Part shown: one piece after another, positions 1-8,862 of the stretch
Numbering within the stretch: the first letter of the stretch is position 1
Layout of the letters: every line of letters starts with the position of its first letter
Source: Lacinutrix sp. WUR7
GTDB taxonomy: Bacteria > Bacteroidota > Bacteroidia > Flavobacteriales > Flavobacteriaceae
DNA length: 64,000 nucleotides
Assembly (NCBI RefSeq): GCF_016864015.1
Contig: NZ_CP045067.1
Span: 221,001 to 285,000 of the forward strand
Direction of reading: 5' to 3'
Translations under genes and position numbers: made by a program
Notes under the pieces: model-generated
Databases searched by the model: none
Told to the model about the DNA's origin: nothing
Seen by the model: the letters and a program-made list of their open reading frames with translations, nothing else

Positions 1-223
1 ATATCTTGGTTTTAAAACCTACGACTTCCTTTTTATTCGTTCTTTTTATAGAATAACTAAAGGTGATACCAGAAGCTGTTGTTGCTACCGCATCGGTATC
101 TGCTTTTACTGACCCTTTAAAATCGTTCCAAGAAAGTTGGCGCGATGCACTCCAAGCAATTGTAGACGCTTCTTTATGAAGTGTGAGGAAACAAAAACTA
201 ATAAGCAAGAATCTTAAAAACAT
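1..223 (-). CDS. Partial DUF922-like secreted protein (N-terminal part)
   Basis: The minus frame opens with ATG at 223 and runs off the left edge of the window, giving 74 residues with no stop. It begins with a hydrophobic signal-like stretch (MFLRFLLISFCFLTLH). A segment reading SRQLSWNDFKGSVKADTDA follows, then TASGITFSYSIK. The L-x-W-x-D-F-x-G pattern followed by an Ala/Thr-rich ITFSY strand is what I associate with DUF922, a family of putative secreted metal-dependent proteases in Bacteroidota; the metal-binding part would lie outside the window. The start codon is one base from the stop of the upstream LysM gene, so the two are probably cotranscribed. The family call rests on this short motif only. 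Confidence 0.6.
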   Translation of the reverse strand, partial: MFLRFLLISFCFLTLHKEASTIAWSASRQLSWNDFKGSVKADTDAVATTASGITFSYSIKRTNKKEVVGFKTKI

Positions 224-224
224 T

Positions 225-2168
225 TTATTTGGCTTCTACTATTTTTAAATCATCATATTTAACAACGTAAACGGTATTGTTGTAATAACCACCGAAAAGA
301 TGTTTTTTGTATTCGAATTTATTTTCTATGTATTCCGTTAACGGAAATTCATTTACAGAATTGTACATGCTATCTGAAGCGGAAAGACGTAAAACAACAT
401 CCATCATTAAATCGAAACCTCTAACTGCCGTTTTGTTTGGTGTAGCACCATACTTATTTTTATATTGTTTTACAAAACCATTATTATCGTCCTCGTTATA
501 CGTTTTGGAAACGGTTGGAAAATGAAAACTAAGATTCGATAAATGATAGTTTGAAATTTCATCATTTTCAAAAGCAGCATTCATATCTGTTGTTGCTAAA
601 ACAATTTTGTGTTCTTCATTATTTAACGAGTTTAAAATACTGGTAACGTTAGATACAAAAGTGTAGTTTTCGGTTTCTAAAAAGATGATGTTTTTTCCTG
701 GTTTTAATTTACCAATGATATCATCTTCTAAAACGTAATACGAATCTTTTCCTTCTTTATCTTTTCTAGAATGAATTTGCGATGCAGTACCAAACTCTCT
801 TTTTATAGCATTACTTGTTGCAACGTTTTTAGCATCAGCAATTACAATTACATGACTTTTAGTGCTATCAGCCTTAACAAAATCTATCATTTTTGTTTTT
901 AATAAATTGGAAGAAGGCATGGACTGAAATACATTTTCTGATAATTTTAAATCCTTTAAATTAGGAGAAATTACAGGAACATTATTTCTTTTCAATTCAG
1001 AAGCCACACGAGCAAAGTTATTAGGCATTAACGGACCAATAACTGCATCTGCATTTTCAATATTTTTAGAACTTAATAAATGAGATACTTCACTTAATTC
1101 ATTTTTAGTATCGTACACATCGACTTTTAATGAAATTCCAAGTTTTTTAAGCGAATCTACAGCCATTAAAACTCCCGAATGAAAATCTAAAGAAGGTCTT
1201 AAAAAATTATCATTTTCAATTTGCTTTTTAGCGTCATAAACAGAATCGGCATTTACTCTGTTTAATCTAAAAGGCAATAGGATAACAATGTTTTTAGTTT
1301 CGTAATTTCTAATATGACTTACTAGACTAGATGTTAAAATAGTTTCTCCTGTTAAAAGCTCTCCTTCAATCCCAGAGTTTACCGCTGTCACGGAAGCATT
1401 AAACGGAATTTTTAAAACCATTCCTGATTTTAATCCTGATTCTTTTAATTCTGGATTTAAAGCTTCTAGTTCTTCTTGCTCTAATCCTAATTTAATTTTT
1501 AAACGATAAAAACCTTCTTTTGGTAACACAGAATAGTACGAATATCTTTCGTCTATTTCTTTTACCTCCGCTGTTTCTAGGATTGGCACTTGAATTACTT
1601 GTCCAACATCTAGTGTCGCTACCATATTAGGGTTTAATGCTTCTAGTTCATCTACTGTAATTCCGAATTTATAAGCAATTCGCCATTTTCCTTCTTTTGG
1701 TAAAACCGTATAATCTTTAGTCGTTTTTACGGTTTCTACAACGGTTTTTGTTTTGTAAACCGGAATTTTAATTCGGTCGCCTTTACGAAGATTTTCGGAG
1801 TATAATGAAGGATTGTGTTTTTTTATTTCGTCCTGCTCCACATTATATTTTTTGGCTAAACTATAAAGGGTTTCTTTACGTTTTACCTTATGCTCTTTAA
1901 AGTTTACAAACTCTCTTACGGTGGTGGTGGTTGTTTGCTGTGTTGCTATTTTAGAATTTGGAATGATTAAAACGGCATTATTCTTTAATTCTTTTTTGGC
2001 ATCCGGATTTAATGCATATATATCATAAGGGGTTACATTATATTGCTTTGCAATGCCTTCAATGGTTTCTCCAGATCTTACTTTATGTGTTTTATAGTTT
2101 TGCGCTTGTACTGTTGTTGCACAACTGAATAATAAAACGAAACTGAATATGTATATTAAATTCTTCAT
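225..2168 (-). CDS. LysM-domain periplasmic-binding-like protein
   Basis: This is a 647-aa exported protein with a signal peptide (ends near CATTVQAQ; a lipoprotein is possible because of the Cys in LLFSCATT). Four LysM or LysM-like repeats follow, at about residues 25-70, 92-137, 150-196 and 210-255. Each ends in the typical hydrophobic-I-P strand; the first two carry the canonical Y-x-V-x-x-G/K-E-T start, and the last two are divergent, beginning VLPKEG. The C-terminal half (about 290-645) resembles the periplasmic-binding-protein type 1 fold of amino-acid ABC transporter receptors (IVILLPFRLN, then DAVIGPLMP and VISPN). LysM domains bind peptidoglycan, so the protein probably sits at the cell wall. 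No transporter genes are adjacent, so a ligand-sensing or envelope role is inference. It is followed one base later by a DUF922-like gene. Confidence 0.8.
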   Translation of the reverse strand: MKNLIYIFSFVLLFSCATTVQAQNYKTHKVRSGETIEGIAKQYNVTPYDIYALNPDAKKELKNNAVLIIPNSKIATQQTTTTTVREFVNFKEHKVKRKETLYSLAKKYNVEQDEIKKHNPSLYSENLRKGDRIKIPVYKTKTVVETVKTTKDYTVLPKEGKWRIAYKFGITVDELEALNPNMVATLDVGQVIQVPILETAEVKEIDERYSYYSVLPKEGFYRLKIKLGLEQEELEALNPELKESGLKSGMVLKIPFNASVTAVNSGIEGELLTGETILTSSLVSHIRNYETKNIVILLPFRLNRVNADSVYDAKKQIENDNFLRPSLDFHSGVLMAVDSLKKLGISLKVDVYDTKNELSEVSHLLSSKNIENADAVIGPLMPNNFARVASELKRNNVPVISPNLKDLKLSENVFQSMPSSNLLKTKMIDFVKADSTKSHVIVIADAKNVATSNAIKREFGTASQIHSRKDKEGKDSYYVLEDDIIGKLKPGKNIIFLETENYTFVSNVTSILNSLNNEEHKIVLATTDMNAAFENDEISNYHLSNLSFHFPTVSKTYNEDDNNGFVKQYKNKYGATPNKTAVRGFDLMMDVVLRLSASDSMYNSVNEFPLTEYIENKFEYKKHLFGGYYNNTVYVVKYDDLKIVEAK

Positions 2169-2338
2169 TTAAAAATTTGTTTTCTTTTTCTCTTTGGAGA
2201 GCACTTTATAATAACGTTTTGCTTAAGTTATTTATTTCTTTTTCCTTCTTATGACTTTGACTATAGGGCATTCCTACATCGAATGGAAATGCGTAAAAAG
2301 CAGGTAATGCTACCAAAAACTATAATATTGTATATGCT

Positions 2339-2515
2339 TTAACTCGCATTCCTCTTCTTTATATAAATTGTTAGGAGTAAAATAATCCCTAAACCTATTT
2401 GAATATACGCTTTGTAATTTTCTTCCAAGCTTAGATCCTCCAAATTAAGATACGTAATTCCGAATGATAGTAACATGATTGCTGCAAATCCAACTAAATT
2501 GATTTTATTTTCCAT
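2339..2515 (-). CDS. Small 58-aa two-helix membrane protein
   Basis: ATG at 2515 gives a 58-aa frame ending in TAA, lying alone between guaA and the LysM gene. It encodes two hydrophobic helices (about residues 6-24 and 37-51) separated by an acidic linker (NLEDLSLEENYK) and ends in a basic tail (IKKRNAS). That is the layout of a small inner-membrane protein with both ends cytoplasmic. I do not recognise a family. The hydrophobic pattern and the positive C-terminus make chance less likely, but there is no homology evidence here and the gene could be spurious. Confidence 0.5.
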   Translation of the reverse strand: MENKINLVGFAAIMLLSFGITYLNLEDLSLEENYKAYIQIGLGIILLLTIYIKKRNAS

Positions 2516-2583
2516 AATGTAAATGATTAGCTACTATATTATTAAACCTTCCTTTTTTACATCTAACTACTTACCTTTTCATG

Positions 2584-2765
2584 TATTCCCGCGTTAAGGA
2601 TTGTAGTGTAAATCCTTTTTTATTTTTCTTAAAAAAGATTGCAACGTAAAGCCTGACTTTTTGTGATCCTGCAAGGTTTTAAAACCATGTAGGGATGAGC
2701 AAAAAGTAACGCCCAACTTCTCGATACAATTTTCTCATTCTTCAAAAATCACTCGAAGTGACTTG
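2584..2765. repeat. Dispersed intergenic repeats next to guaA
   Basis: Two repeat families abut here. The first (2584-2713) contains GCGTTAAGGATTG, AAAGCCTGAC and GTAACGCC in order, and the same three blocks recur at 13617-13747. The second (2715-2762) runs from ACTTCTCGATAC to CACTCGAAGTGAC, and the same pair recurs at 27699-27743. No reading frame is evident. They look like flavobacterial intergenic repeats, and being short and palindromic they may form hairpins in guaA transcripts. Confidence 0.6.
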
Positions 2766-2770
2766 TTAAT

Positions 2771-4306
2771 TTATTCCCACTCAATGGTTGCTGGCGGCTT
2801 GCTACTAATATCGTACACTACTCTATTAACGCCTTTTACTTTATTTATTATCTCGTTAGAGGTTTTTTGTAAAAACTCATACGGTAGATTTACCCAATCT
2901 GCAGTCATACCATCGGTACTTTCTACTGCTCTTAATGCCACACATTTTTCGTATGTACGCTCATCTCCCATAACACCAACGCTATTTACTGGAAGTAGGA
3001 TTGCTCCTGCTTGCCATACGCTATCGTATAGATTCCATTTTCTTAGATTGTCTATAAATACAGCATCTACTTCTTGCAAAATACGTACTTTTTCTGGAGT
3101 AATATCTCCCAAAATACGGATTGCAAGTCCTGGTCCAGGAAATGGATGACGACCTAATAAGGCTTTGTCCATTTGCATAGATGCACCTACGCGACGCACT
3201 TCGTCTTTAAATAATGCTTTAAGAGGCTCAACAATTTTAAGCTTCATAAAGTCTGGTAAACCACCTACATTATGATGACTTTTTATAGTTGCACTTGGTC
3301 CGCCTGTTGCAGAAACACTTTCTATAACATCTGGATAAATGGTCCCTTGGGCTAGCCATTTTACGTCTTCTATTTGATGTGCTTCGTCATCAAAAACTTC
3401 AATGAACACACGACCAATTGCTTTACGCTTTAATTCTGGGTCGCTCAATCCTGCAAGTGCATCCAAAAAGCGTGCCGAAGCATCTACTCCTTTTACATTT
3501 AAGCCCATACCGCTGTATTGTTCTAATACACTTTCGTATTCGTTTTTACGAAGTAAACCATTGTTTACAAAGATGCAATATAGGTTTTCACCAATAGCCT
3601 TGTGTAGTAACATTGCAGCAACGGAAGAGTCTACGCCTCCGGATAAACCGAGTACTACTTTATCGTTTTTTAATTTGTCTTTTAGTGCTTGAACGCTTTC
3701 TTCTACAAAAGAATCTGGTGTCCAATCTTGGTCTAAACCTGCAATATGAACTAAGAAATTTTCTAGTAGTTGTTTTCCGTCTGTAGAGTGATATACTTCT
3801 GGATGGAATTGAATTGCGTATGTTTTTTCACCTTCAATTTTGTAGGCTGCATTTTCTACATCATGCGTACTTGCTAAAAGCACACCATTGGTTGGTAATG
3901 TTTTAATGGTATCACTATGACTCATCCATACTTGGCTTCCTTTAGAGATTTGGCTAAAAAATGCTTCGTCTTCCTTTACAAAACTTAAGTTGGCTCTACC
4001 ATATTCTCTAGTGTTAGAAGGTGCTACTTCACCACCAGAAAAATGGGCTAAGTATTGTGCACCATAACAAACAGATAATAAAGGTTTGTGCCCTCTAATT
4101 TTAGATAAATCTGGATGTAATACGTCTTCTCCTCGTACCGAGTTTGGACTACCAGAAAGGATTACTGCTTTGTAATCTTCTATGTTTGCTGGAATTTTGT
4201 TGAATGGATGTATTTCAGATAAGATGTTAAGCTCTCTAACTCTACGCGCAATTAGTTGTGTGTATTGCGATCCGAAATCTAATATAAGTACCTTGTTGTG
4301 TTGCAT
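2771..4306 (-). CDS. guaA: GMP synthase (glutamine-hydrolysing)
   Basis: GuaA converts XMP to GMP with glutamine and ATP, the last step of guanine nucleotide synthesis, in the cytoplasm. The 511-aa protein has an N-terminal class I glutamine amidotransferase ([18 protein letters not shown]; Cys nucleophile in LLSVCYGAQ; catalytic His and Glu in [11 protein letters not shown]). It continues with an ATP-pyrophosphatase P-loop ([15 protein letters not shown]) and the dimerisation domain with [15 protein letters not shown], ending in PPATIEWE. Length is normal for the family. A longer reading frame starts at a TTG two codons upstream, but ATG at 4306 (MQHNKV) is the natural start. A TATTTTTG box lies only 3-4 bases before that ATG, so the mRNA may have almost no leader; this is inference. 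Confidence 0.97.
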   Translation of the reverse strand: MQHNKVLILDFGSQYTQLIARRVRELNILSEIHPFNKIPANIEDYKAVILSGSPNSVRGEDVLHPDLSKIRGHKPLLSVCYGAQYLAHFSGGEVAPSNTREYGRANLSFVKEDEAFFSQISKGSQVWMSHSDTIKTLPTNGVLLASTHDVENAAYKIEGEKTYAIQFHPEVYHSTDGKQLLENFLVHIAGLDQDWTPDSFVEESVQALKDKLKNDKVVLGLSGGVDSSVAAMLLHKAIGENLYCIFVNNGLLRKNEYESVLEQYSGMGLNVKGVDASARFLDALAGLSDPELKRKAIGRVFIEVFDDEAHQIEDVKWLAQGTIYPDVIESVSATGGPSATIKSHHNVGGLPDFMKLKIVEPLKALFKDEVRRVGASMQMDKALLGRHPFPGPGLAIRILGDITPEKVRILQEVDAVFIDNLRKWNLYDSVWQAGAILLPVNSVGVMGDERTYEKCVALRAVESTDGMTADWVNLPYEFLQKTSNEIINKVKGVNRVVYDISSKPPATIEWE

Positions 4307-4695
4307 GCGCAAAAATAGGAATTGATTTTTTAATCGGGAACGATACGTAAACTTTTTTAAGAGAATTTTAAACTTTTTTGTTTTTAGAAAATGGAAGGTG
4401 TGTGATTAGAAATGAGGACATGAGATAGGAAGACTGAGGACAGATTATGGAAGACTGAAGACCAAAGACTGAGGACTACTTACTGCACACTGAATTTCTA
4501 TTTCACAGAGACATACAGAGGCACGAAGTTTCACGGAGCGTTCTAAACTTCAATTTGTAGTTATTATTATTCTTGGAGGTCTTTGAAAGGAGTTGCTGAA
4601 AAAATTGAAATTATATTGGAAAAATAGTGCAAAAAAAATGTTTACTGTCTAGTGAATACTGAGACTGCGACTGCGACTGCGACTGCGACTGCAAA
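4307..4695. other. Non-coding intergenic stretch with low-complexity repeats
   Basis: No credible gene is visible in these 389 bases. They contain degenerate repeats of AGACTGAGGAC/AGACTGAAGAC (about 4428-4482), a CACAGAGACATACAGAG block near 4503, and five exact tandem copies of GACTGC at 4663-4692. The GACTGC array ends three bases before the bshC stop codon. A short plus-strand frame across the hexamers would encode only Thr-Ala repeats and is not a gene. Confidence 0.6.
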
Positions 4696-6297
4696 CTACA
4701 TCGTAATAATGGTAAAATCTCCTTGTAACGGTTTTAGTTCTGCTATTAATTTTGGAATTAATGCTTCTCCGAATTCTAAATACAATTCCGAAAAATTGGT
4801 ATTACGTTCTTGTAAACTAGCATTAGGAAACAGTTCGTTTTGAAGTTCTGTCATGCGTTCCACTTGATCTTTTAGTTTGCGTTTTTGTGCGGTAAGCAAA
4901 CGTTTTTCCAAATGTTGTAATCCGTTAATTTGCTTTTTTTCTTGTGCTGCAACTGCGCCAATAAAAGATTTATCTGTTTTCTCGGCTAAGCTATATAAGT
5001 CTTTAAATTGTAGTTGTAGTTGTTTTAGCTGTTCGGAAAAATCGATATCAATATTAGAAATCTGTCTTACTTTTTTATTAATAAAGGCGTCTCGCTTTAA
5101 AAAGATATCTTCGTTAGAGATGTTTAGCCTACGTAATTTATCTGCTTGTTTTTCTGTTTTTATTAAAGCTGAATTTCTTAGCAATAACATTGGAAAAGGC
5201 ACTTTTACAGCTTCAAAATAATCTTTTAACTGTAACCAATATGCAAGTTCTCCTCCACCACCTGTATAGCAAAGGTTTGGCAGAATTACTTCTTGATATA
5301 AAGGTCGCATGATAACATTCGGACTAAAGCGTTGCGGGAAGTTGGAGACTTCTTTTAATATCTCGCTCTTGCTCCAGGTAATATTTGTGTTAAGTACTTT
5401 ATACGTTTCGTCTTCAAAAACGATTCGCTCTCTTAGGTTTTCGTTTAAGTAGAATAAATTTATTTCTCTGGGATTTACCTGAATTTTACTAACGCTGGAT
5501 AATGCTTCTAGTCGTTTATTGGTTTCTGATACCGTTTTAAAAGAAGTCTGATTTAAGAGCTCTTCTTCGATATAAGGAATAAATAATTGCTTTAAATTTT
5601 TATTATTAGCTTCTACGATTACCAAACCATAATTGGTAAATAAAGCATTTGCTAAGTAAAGTGTTGCGTCTGCAAGGTTATCATGTTTTAGATATGCCGA
5701 TTGAAATAAGTTCCTTAATGTATCTGCGTTTTGTCCGGAACCAAGTTCTTTGGAGAAAACTTCGAATACTTTATCTAATCCTTCGGTGGAAAGTTCTCCA
5801 ACTGCTCCAGAAGCATTTCTGTTCCACTGTACTTTTTTTCCTTTAAAATTGAAGTAATTAATTTCTTCAAAATCGTGATCTTCGGTTGCCATCCAATAAA
5901 TTGGAACAAAATTATTCTCTGGAAATTCTTGTTTTAATTGATTCGCAAGATTGATTACAGAAACAATTTTAAATAAGAAATACAAAGGCCCTGTAAACAA
6001 GTTTAATTGATGCCCAGTGGTAATGGTGAATGTGTTTTCTAGTCTTAAAGCTTCGATGTTTTGAAGCGTTAATAGCGAAGCCTCGGTGTTTTTATATTGC
6101 GTTTTTAAGGCTTCAGATAAAATAATTCTAGACTCCGGTTTTACAGATGCTGTTTTCTCTTCTATTTGCTTTTTAAAATTTTCCACCTTCGGAAAATTAT
6201 TATAAAAAGGTTGTAGTTTTTTATTCTCTTCTAAATAGTCACAAATAAGTGAGGAAAAGTAGTTTGTGTCTTTAAAAGAAATAGTATTTGTTGGCAT
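4696..6297 (-). CDS. bshC: Bacillithiol biosynthesis cysteine-adding enzyme BshC
   Basis: BshC adds cysteine to glucosaminyl-malate, the final step in making bacillithiol, the low-molecular-weight thiol of Bacillota and many Bacteroidota. The 533-aa protein has the family's usual length and features. A Rossmann-like core holds TTGHQLNLFTGPLYFLFK (about residue 93), then PIYWMATEDHDFEEINYF (about 132) and MRPLYQEVILPNLCYTGGGGELAYW. A long C-terminal coiled coil follows. The gene stands alone on the minus strand; bshA and bshB are not in the window. The stop codon sits directly beside a GACTGC hexamer array. Confidence 0.93.
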   Translation of the reverse strand: MPTNTISFKDTNYFSSLICDYLEENKKLQPFYNNFPKVENFKKQIEEKTASVKPESRIILSEALKTQYKNTEASLLTLQNIEALRLENTFTITTGHQLNLFTGPLYFLFKIVSVINLANQLKQEFPENNFVPIYWMATEDHDFEEINYFNFKGKKVQWNRNASGAVGELSTEGLDKVFEVFSKELGSGQNADTLRNLFQSAYLKHDNLADATLYLANALFTNYGLVIVEANNKNLKQLFIPYIEEELLNQTSFKTVSETNKRLEALSSVSKIQVNPREINLFYLNENLRERIVFEDETYKVLNTNITWSKSEILKEVSNFPQRFSPNVIMRPLYQEVILPNLCYTGGGGELAYWLQLKDYFEAVKVPFPMLLLRNSALIKTEKQADKLRRLNISNEDIFLKRDAFINKKVRQISNIDIDFSEQLKQLQLQFKDLYSLAEKTDKSFIGAVAAQEKKQINGLQHLEKRLLTAQKRKLKDQVERMTELQNELFPNASLQERNTNFSELYLEFGEALIPKLIAELKPLQGDFTIITM

Positions 6298-6429
6298 AAT
6301 TTGTATGAAAAAATCTTCTGTAAATATAAGATTCTTTAGTGTATATAAACTCTTAAAATTAACATAAAATATACGGAAAACAGGTTAATTTTTGATACCT
6401 TTTAAGGTAATTAATTAATACCTAAAACC

Positions 6430-7707
6430 ATGGACGGAAAATTTCACCTCAAAAATTGGAATGCCCTTTTATTCTTATTTAGTTTATTAATCTTTTGTAA
6501 TACAACTAAAGCCCAAGAAAAAAATCAGAGTTTTACAGAATTCAAAGGAATTGTGATGGATAGCAACACAAATAAAGCCTTAGTATTTGCAGATATAAAT
6601 TTATTGGATACCAACATTAGTACTATAACAAATAATGAAGGTGAATTTTCACTTAAAGTACCTAATATGTATTTAAATAAAGACTTAAATATTGCTTTTT
6701 TAGGGTATAAAACAAAGGTTATTGCACTCTCTGAATTAAAACACAAAAAGAATAGAATTAAATTAGAAGAACGAATTACTGTATTAGATGAAATTAGTTT
6801 AAAAGCGCCAAAAGATGCAGAAGCTTTGGTTAGACTAATTTTTAAAACCAAAGGAGACAACTATATTAATCACCAAGCTATCATGACTGCTTTCTATAGA
6901 GAAACGATTAAAAACAGGAAGAAAAACGCATCTCTTTCTGAAGCTGTTCTAGAAATATATAAACAACCGTACACCTCTAATAAAAAGGATGAAATAAAAC
7001 TTATAAAGGCTCGAAAAAACACCAATTACTCGAAATTAGATACCCTAGCTTTAAAACTACAAGGTGGACCATTAAGCGCATTATATGCAGATGTGATTAA
7101 ATATCCAGAATTTATTTTTACGGAAGATAACTTATCAGAATACCTTTTTACTTTTAATAATACAACACAAATAAATAATAAGAAAGTGTACGTGGTTGCT
7201 TTTGAGCCAAATCCTAAAATCGATTACCCATTATACTATGGAAAACTTTATATAGATGCGGAAACTTTTTCTTTAACCAGTGCTATTTATAATTTAAATG
7301 TGAAAAACAAAAAACTTGCTAGTGCTATGTTTGTTCGTAAAAAGCCAAACCGAGCAAAAGTTTTTCCAACCGAAGCATATTACCGAGTAGACTATAGAAT
7401 AAAAGATGGAAAATGGCACTTTGGATATAGTAATATTCAGCTAACCTTTAAAGTCGACTGGAAAGGCAAATTGTTTAATAGTGTATATTCTTTAAATAGT
7501 GAAATGGCAGTTACCGATTGGGAATATAATAAAACTGGAAATTCTACTCCTGATAAAAAATTAAAATCAACCGTAATTTTAAGTGATGAAGCTTCTGGTT
7601 TTTCAGACCCCTCATTTTGGGGAGAATACAACATTATTGAACCTGAGAAATCTATAGAAACCGCTATAAAAAAAATAAACAAGCAACTTAAAAAAACGGC
7701 ATCCTAA
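6430..7707 (+). CDS. Secreted CarboxypepD_reg-like domain protein
   Basis: A 425-aa protein with a long signal peptide (cleavage near NTTKAQ). An N-terminal carboxypeptidase regulatory-like beta-sandwich (about residues 38-110) has FKGIVMDSNTNKALVFADI, then NNEGEFSLKVP and IAFLGYKTK, the pattern found at the start of many Bacteroidota outer-membrane proteins. The remaining 300 residues include FYRETIKNRKK and YYGKLYIDAETFSLTSAIY, typical of a DUF5686-like or lipoprotein-carrier-like beta-rich region. It is probably periplasmic or outer-membrane associated. The function is unknown; the neighbouring SGNH hydrolase is 120 bases downstream and may share transcription. Confidence 0.75.
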   Translation: MDGKFHLKNWNALLFLFSLLIFCNTTKAQEKNQSFTEFKGIVMDSNTNKALVFADINLLDTNISTITNNEGEFSLKVPNMYLNKDLNIAFLGYKTKVIALSELKHKKNRIKLEERITVLDEISLKAPKDAEALVRLIFKTKGDNYINHQAIMTAFYRETIKNRKKNASLSEAVLEIYKQPYTSNKKDEIKLIKARKNTNYSKLDTLALKLQGGPLSALYADVIKYPEFIFTEDNLSEYLFTFNNTTQINNKKVYVVAFEPNPKIDYPLYYGKLYIDAETFSLTSAIYNLNVKNKKLASAMFVRKKPNRAKVFPTEAYYRVDYRIKDGKWHFGYSNIQLTFKVDWKGKLFNSVYSLNSEMAVTDWEYNKTGNSTPDKKLKSTVILSDEASGFSDPSFWGEYNIIEPEKSIETAIKKINKQLKKTAS

Positions 7708-7827
7708 ACTTTTTCAATAAATAGTTTTTAGAAATTCTATTTCACTTTTTCATAAAAATAAATCACAATAAAAGGTAAAAAACTTACCTTTAATCTTTTA
7801 AAACTATTAGATCTTAATTTATTTTTA

Positions 7828-8583
7828 ATGAAAAAAACAGCAATTCTTTTTCCTTTTATAATTTTATCCATTTTTTTAGCTTTTCAAGATTGTCATAAAA
7901 CGGAAGAAATACATAATACTTCTTTACAAAACAAAGCTACATCAAATGCCATTACCATTATGCCATTAGGTGATTCTAGAGTGGAAGGTGCTGCTAGCAA
8001 CTCTGTTAGTTACCGATATGATTTATGGAAAAAATTAATTTCTAACCAATGGAATATTGATTATGTTGGTACACAAAAAGATAAAACTTCGTATCCTTTA
8101 TTATTAGGAAAGCATTTTGATTCAGACCACGAAGGCATTGGCGGATTTGAAAGCAAAGATGTTTTAGAAAATATCCCAGATATTCTTGAAGATTTAGGAA
8201 CTCCAGATGTTGTTTTATTGGGAATTGGTGGAAATGATTTAATTAGAGAGATACCTCTAGAACAAGTAATAGAAAATATTAACCAAACCATCGATATCCT
8301 ACAAAATAGCAATGCGAATATCACAATATTTTTAGAACAAATTGCTCCCGGAAAAACGAATATCATGACACCAGCAAGCACAATCGTTTATAATTCTTTT
8401 ATTGAAAACCTTGCCACAATTGCTATGGAGCAAACCAATGATTCCTCTAAAGTGATTCTTGTGAATATGTCTACCAATTGGACAGATTCGTATATGGCAG
8501 ACAATTTACATTACAACGAATTAGGAGCAAAAGAAATTGCAGATAGATACTTTGAAGCTATTGTTGAGAATTTAGAAAAATAA
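7828..8583 (+). CDS. Secreted SGNH/GDSL-family hydrolase
   Basis: A 251-aa exported hydrolase. After a signal sequence, block I reads IMPLGDSRVEGA with the nucleophile Ser near residue 50. Block III is GIGGNDLI near residue 133, and the C-terminal block V, DNLHYNELG, supplies Asp and His near 225 and 228. These are the catalytic signatures of SGNH esterases/lipases, with Arg replacing the usual Ile/Leu after GDS. The substrate is unknown; relatives deacylate carbohydrates or lipids. A Cys at residue 22 follows the hydrophobic segment, but FQDC is a poor lipobox, so lipidation is doubtful. Confidence 0.8.
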   Translation: MKKTAILFPFIILSIFLAFQDCHKTEEIHNTSLQNKATSNAITIMPLGDSRVEGAASNSVSYRYDLWKKLISNQWNIDYVGTQKDKTSYPLLLGKHFDSDHEGIGGFESKDVLENIPDILEDLGTPDVVLLGIGGNDLIREIPLEQVIENINQTIDILQNSNANITIFLEQIAPGKTNIMTPASTIVYNSFIENLATIAMEQTNDSSKVILVNMSTNWTDSYMADNLHYNELGAKEIADRYFEAIVENLEK

Positions 8584-8810
8584 TGATTTACAATACAGAT
8601 GTTATATAAAATAGCATTAACAATTAAAACTATTGCATCCCCATTTTATGTGTAAAAAGACTTGTTTCTATTTTAATATAGTATCTCTATCACCATATCA
8701 AATACTGAAAGCTCTCTAATATTAGCATTTTAAAAGAACCGTTTTTACGCACTATTTACCAAATACTTATTTACATGGAATAGGAAATAAATAATGGATC
8801 AAAAAAAACA

Positions 8811-8845
8811 AAAAAAAAGGTAAGCTATTAGCTTACCTTTTTTTT
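8811..8845. terminator. Bidirectional intrinsic terminator
   Basis: A perfect 9-bp stem (AGGTAAGCT/AGCTTACCT, loop ATT) is flanked by A8 and T9 runs. It sits between the convergent SGNH hydrolase (+) and rimO (-), and the runs allow termination in both directions. Confidence 0.85.
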
Positions 8846-8862
8846 AAAAGTATATTTCTATA

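Noticed and set aside
2763..3149. 128-aa plus-strand frame opposite guaA
   Set aside because: It lies wholly antisense to strongly conserved guaA coding sequence and its composition (Ser/Thr/Pro-rich) is that expected of a shadow frame.
4307..4312. TTG start for guaA two codons upstream of ATG
   Set aside because: The ATG at 4306 gives the conserved GuaA N-terminus and the extra Leu-Arg residues have no support.
4663..4692. GACTGC tandem array as a CRISPR
   Set aside because: Uninterrupted 6-base tandem repeats with no spacers; no cas genes in the window.
4652..4843. 63-aa plus-strand frame across the GACTGC array
   Set aside because: Its start is Thr-Ala repeats from the hexamers and the rest is antisense to bshC.
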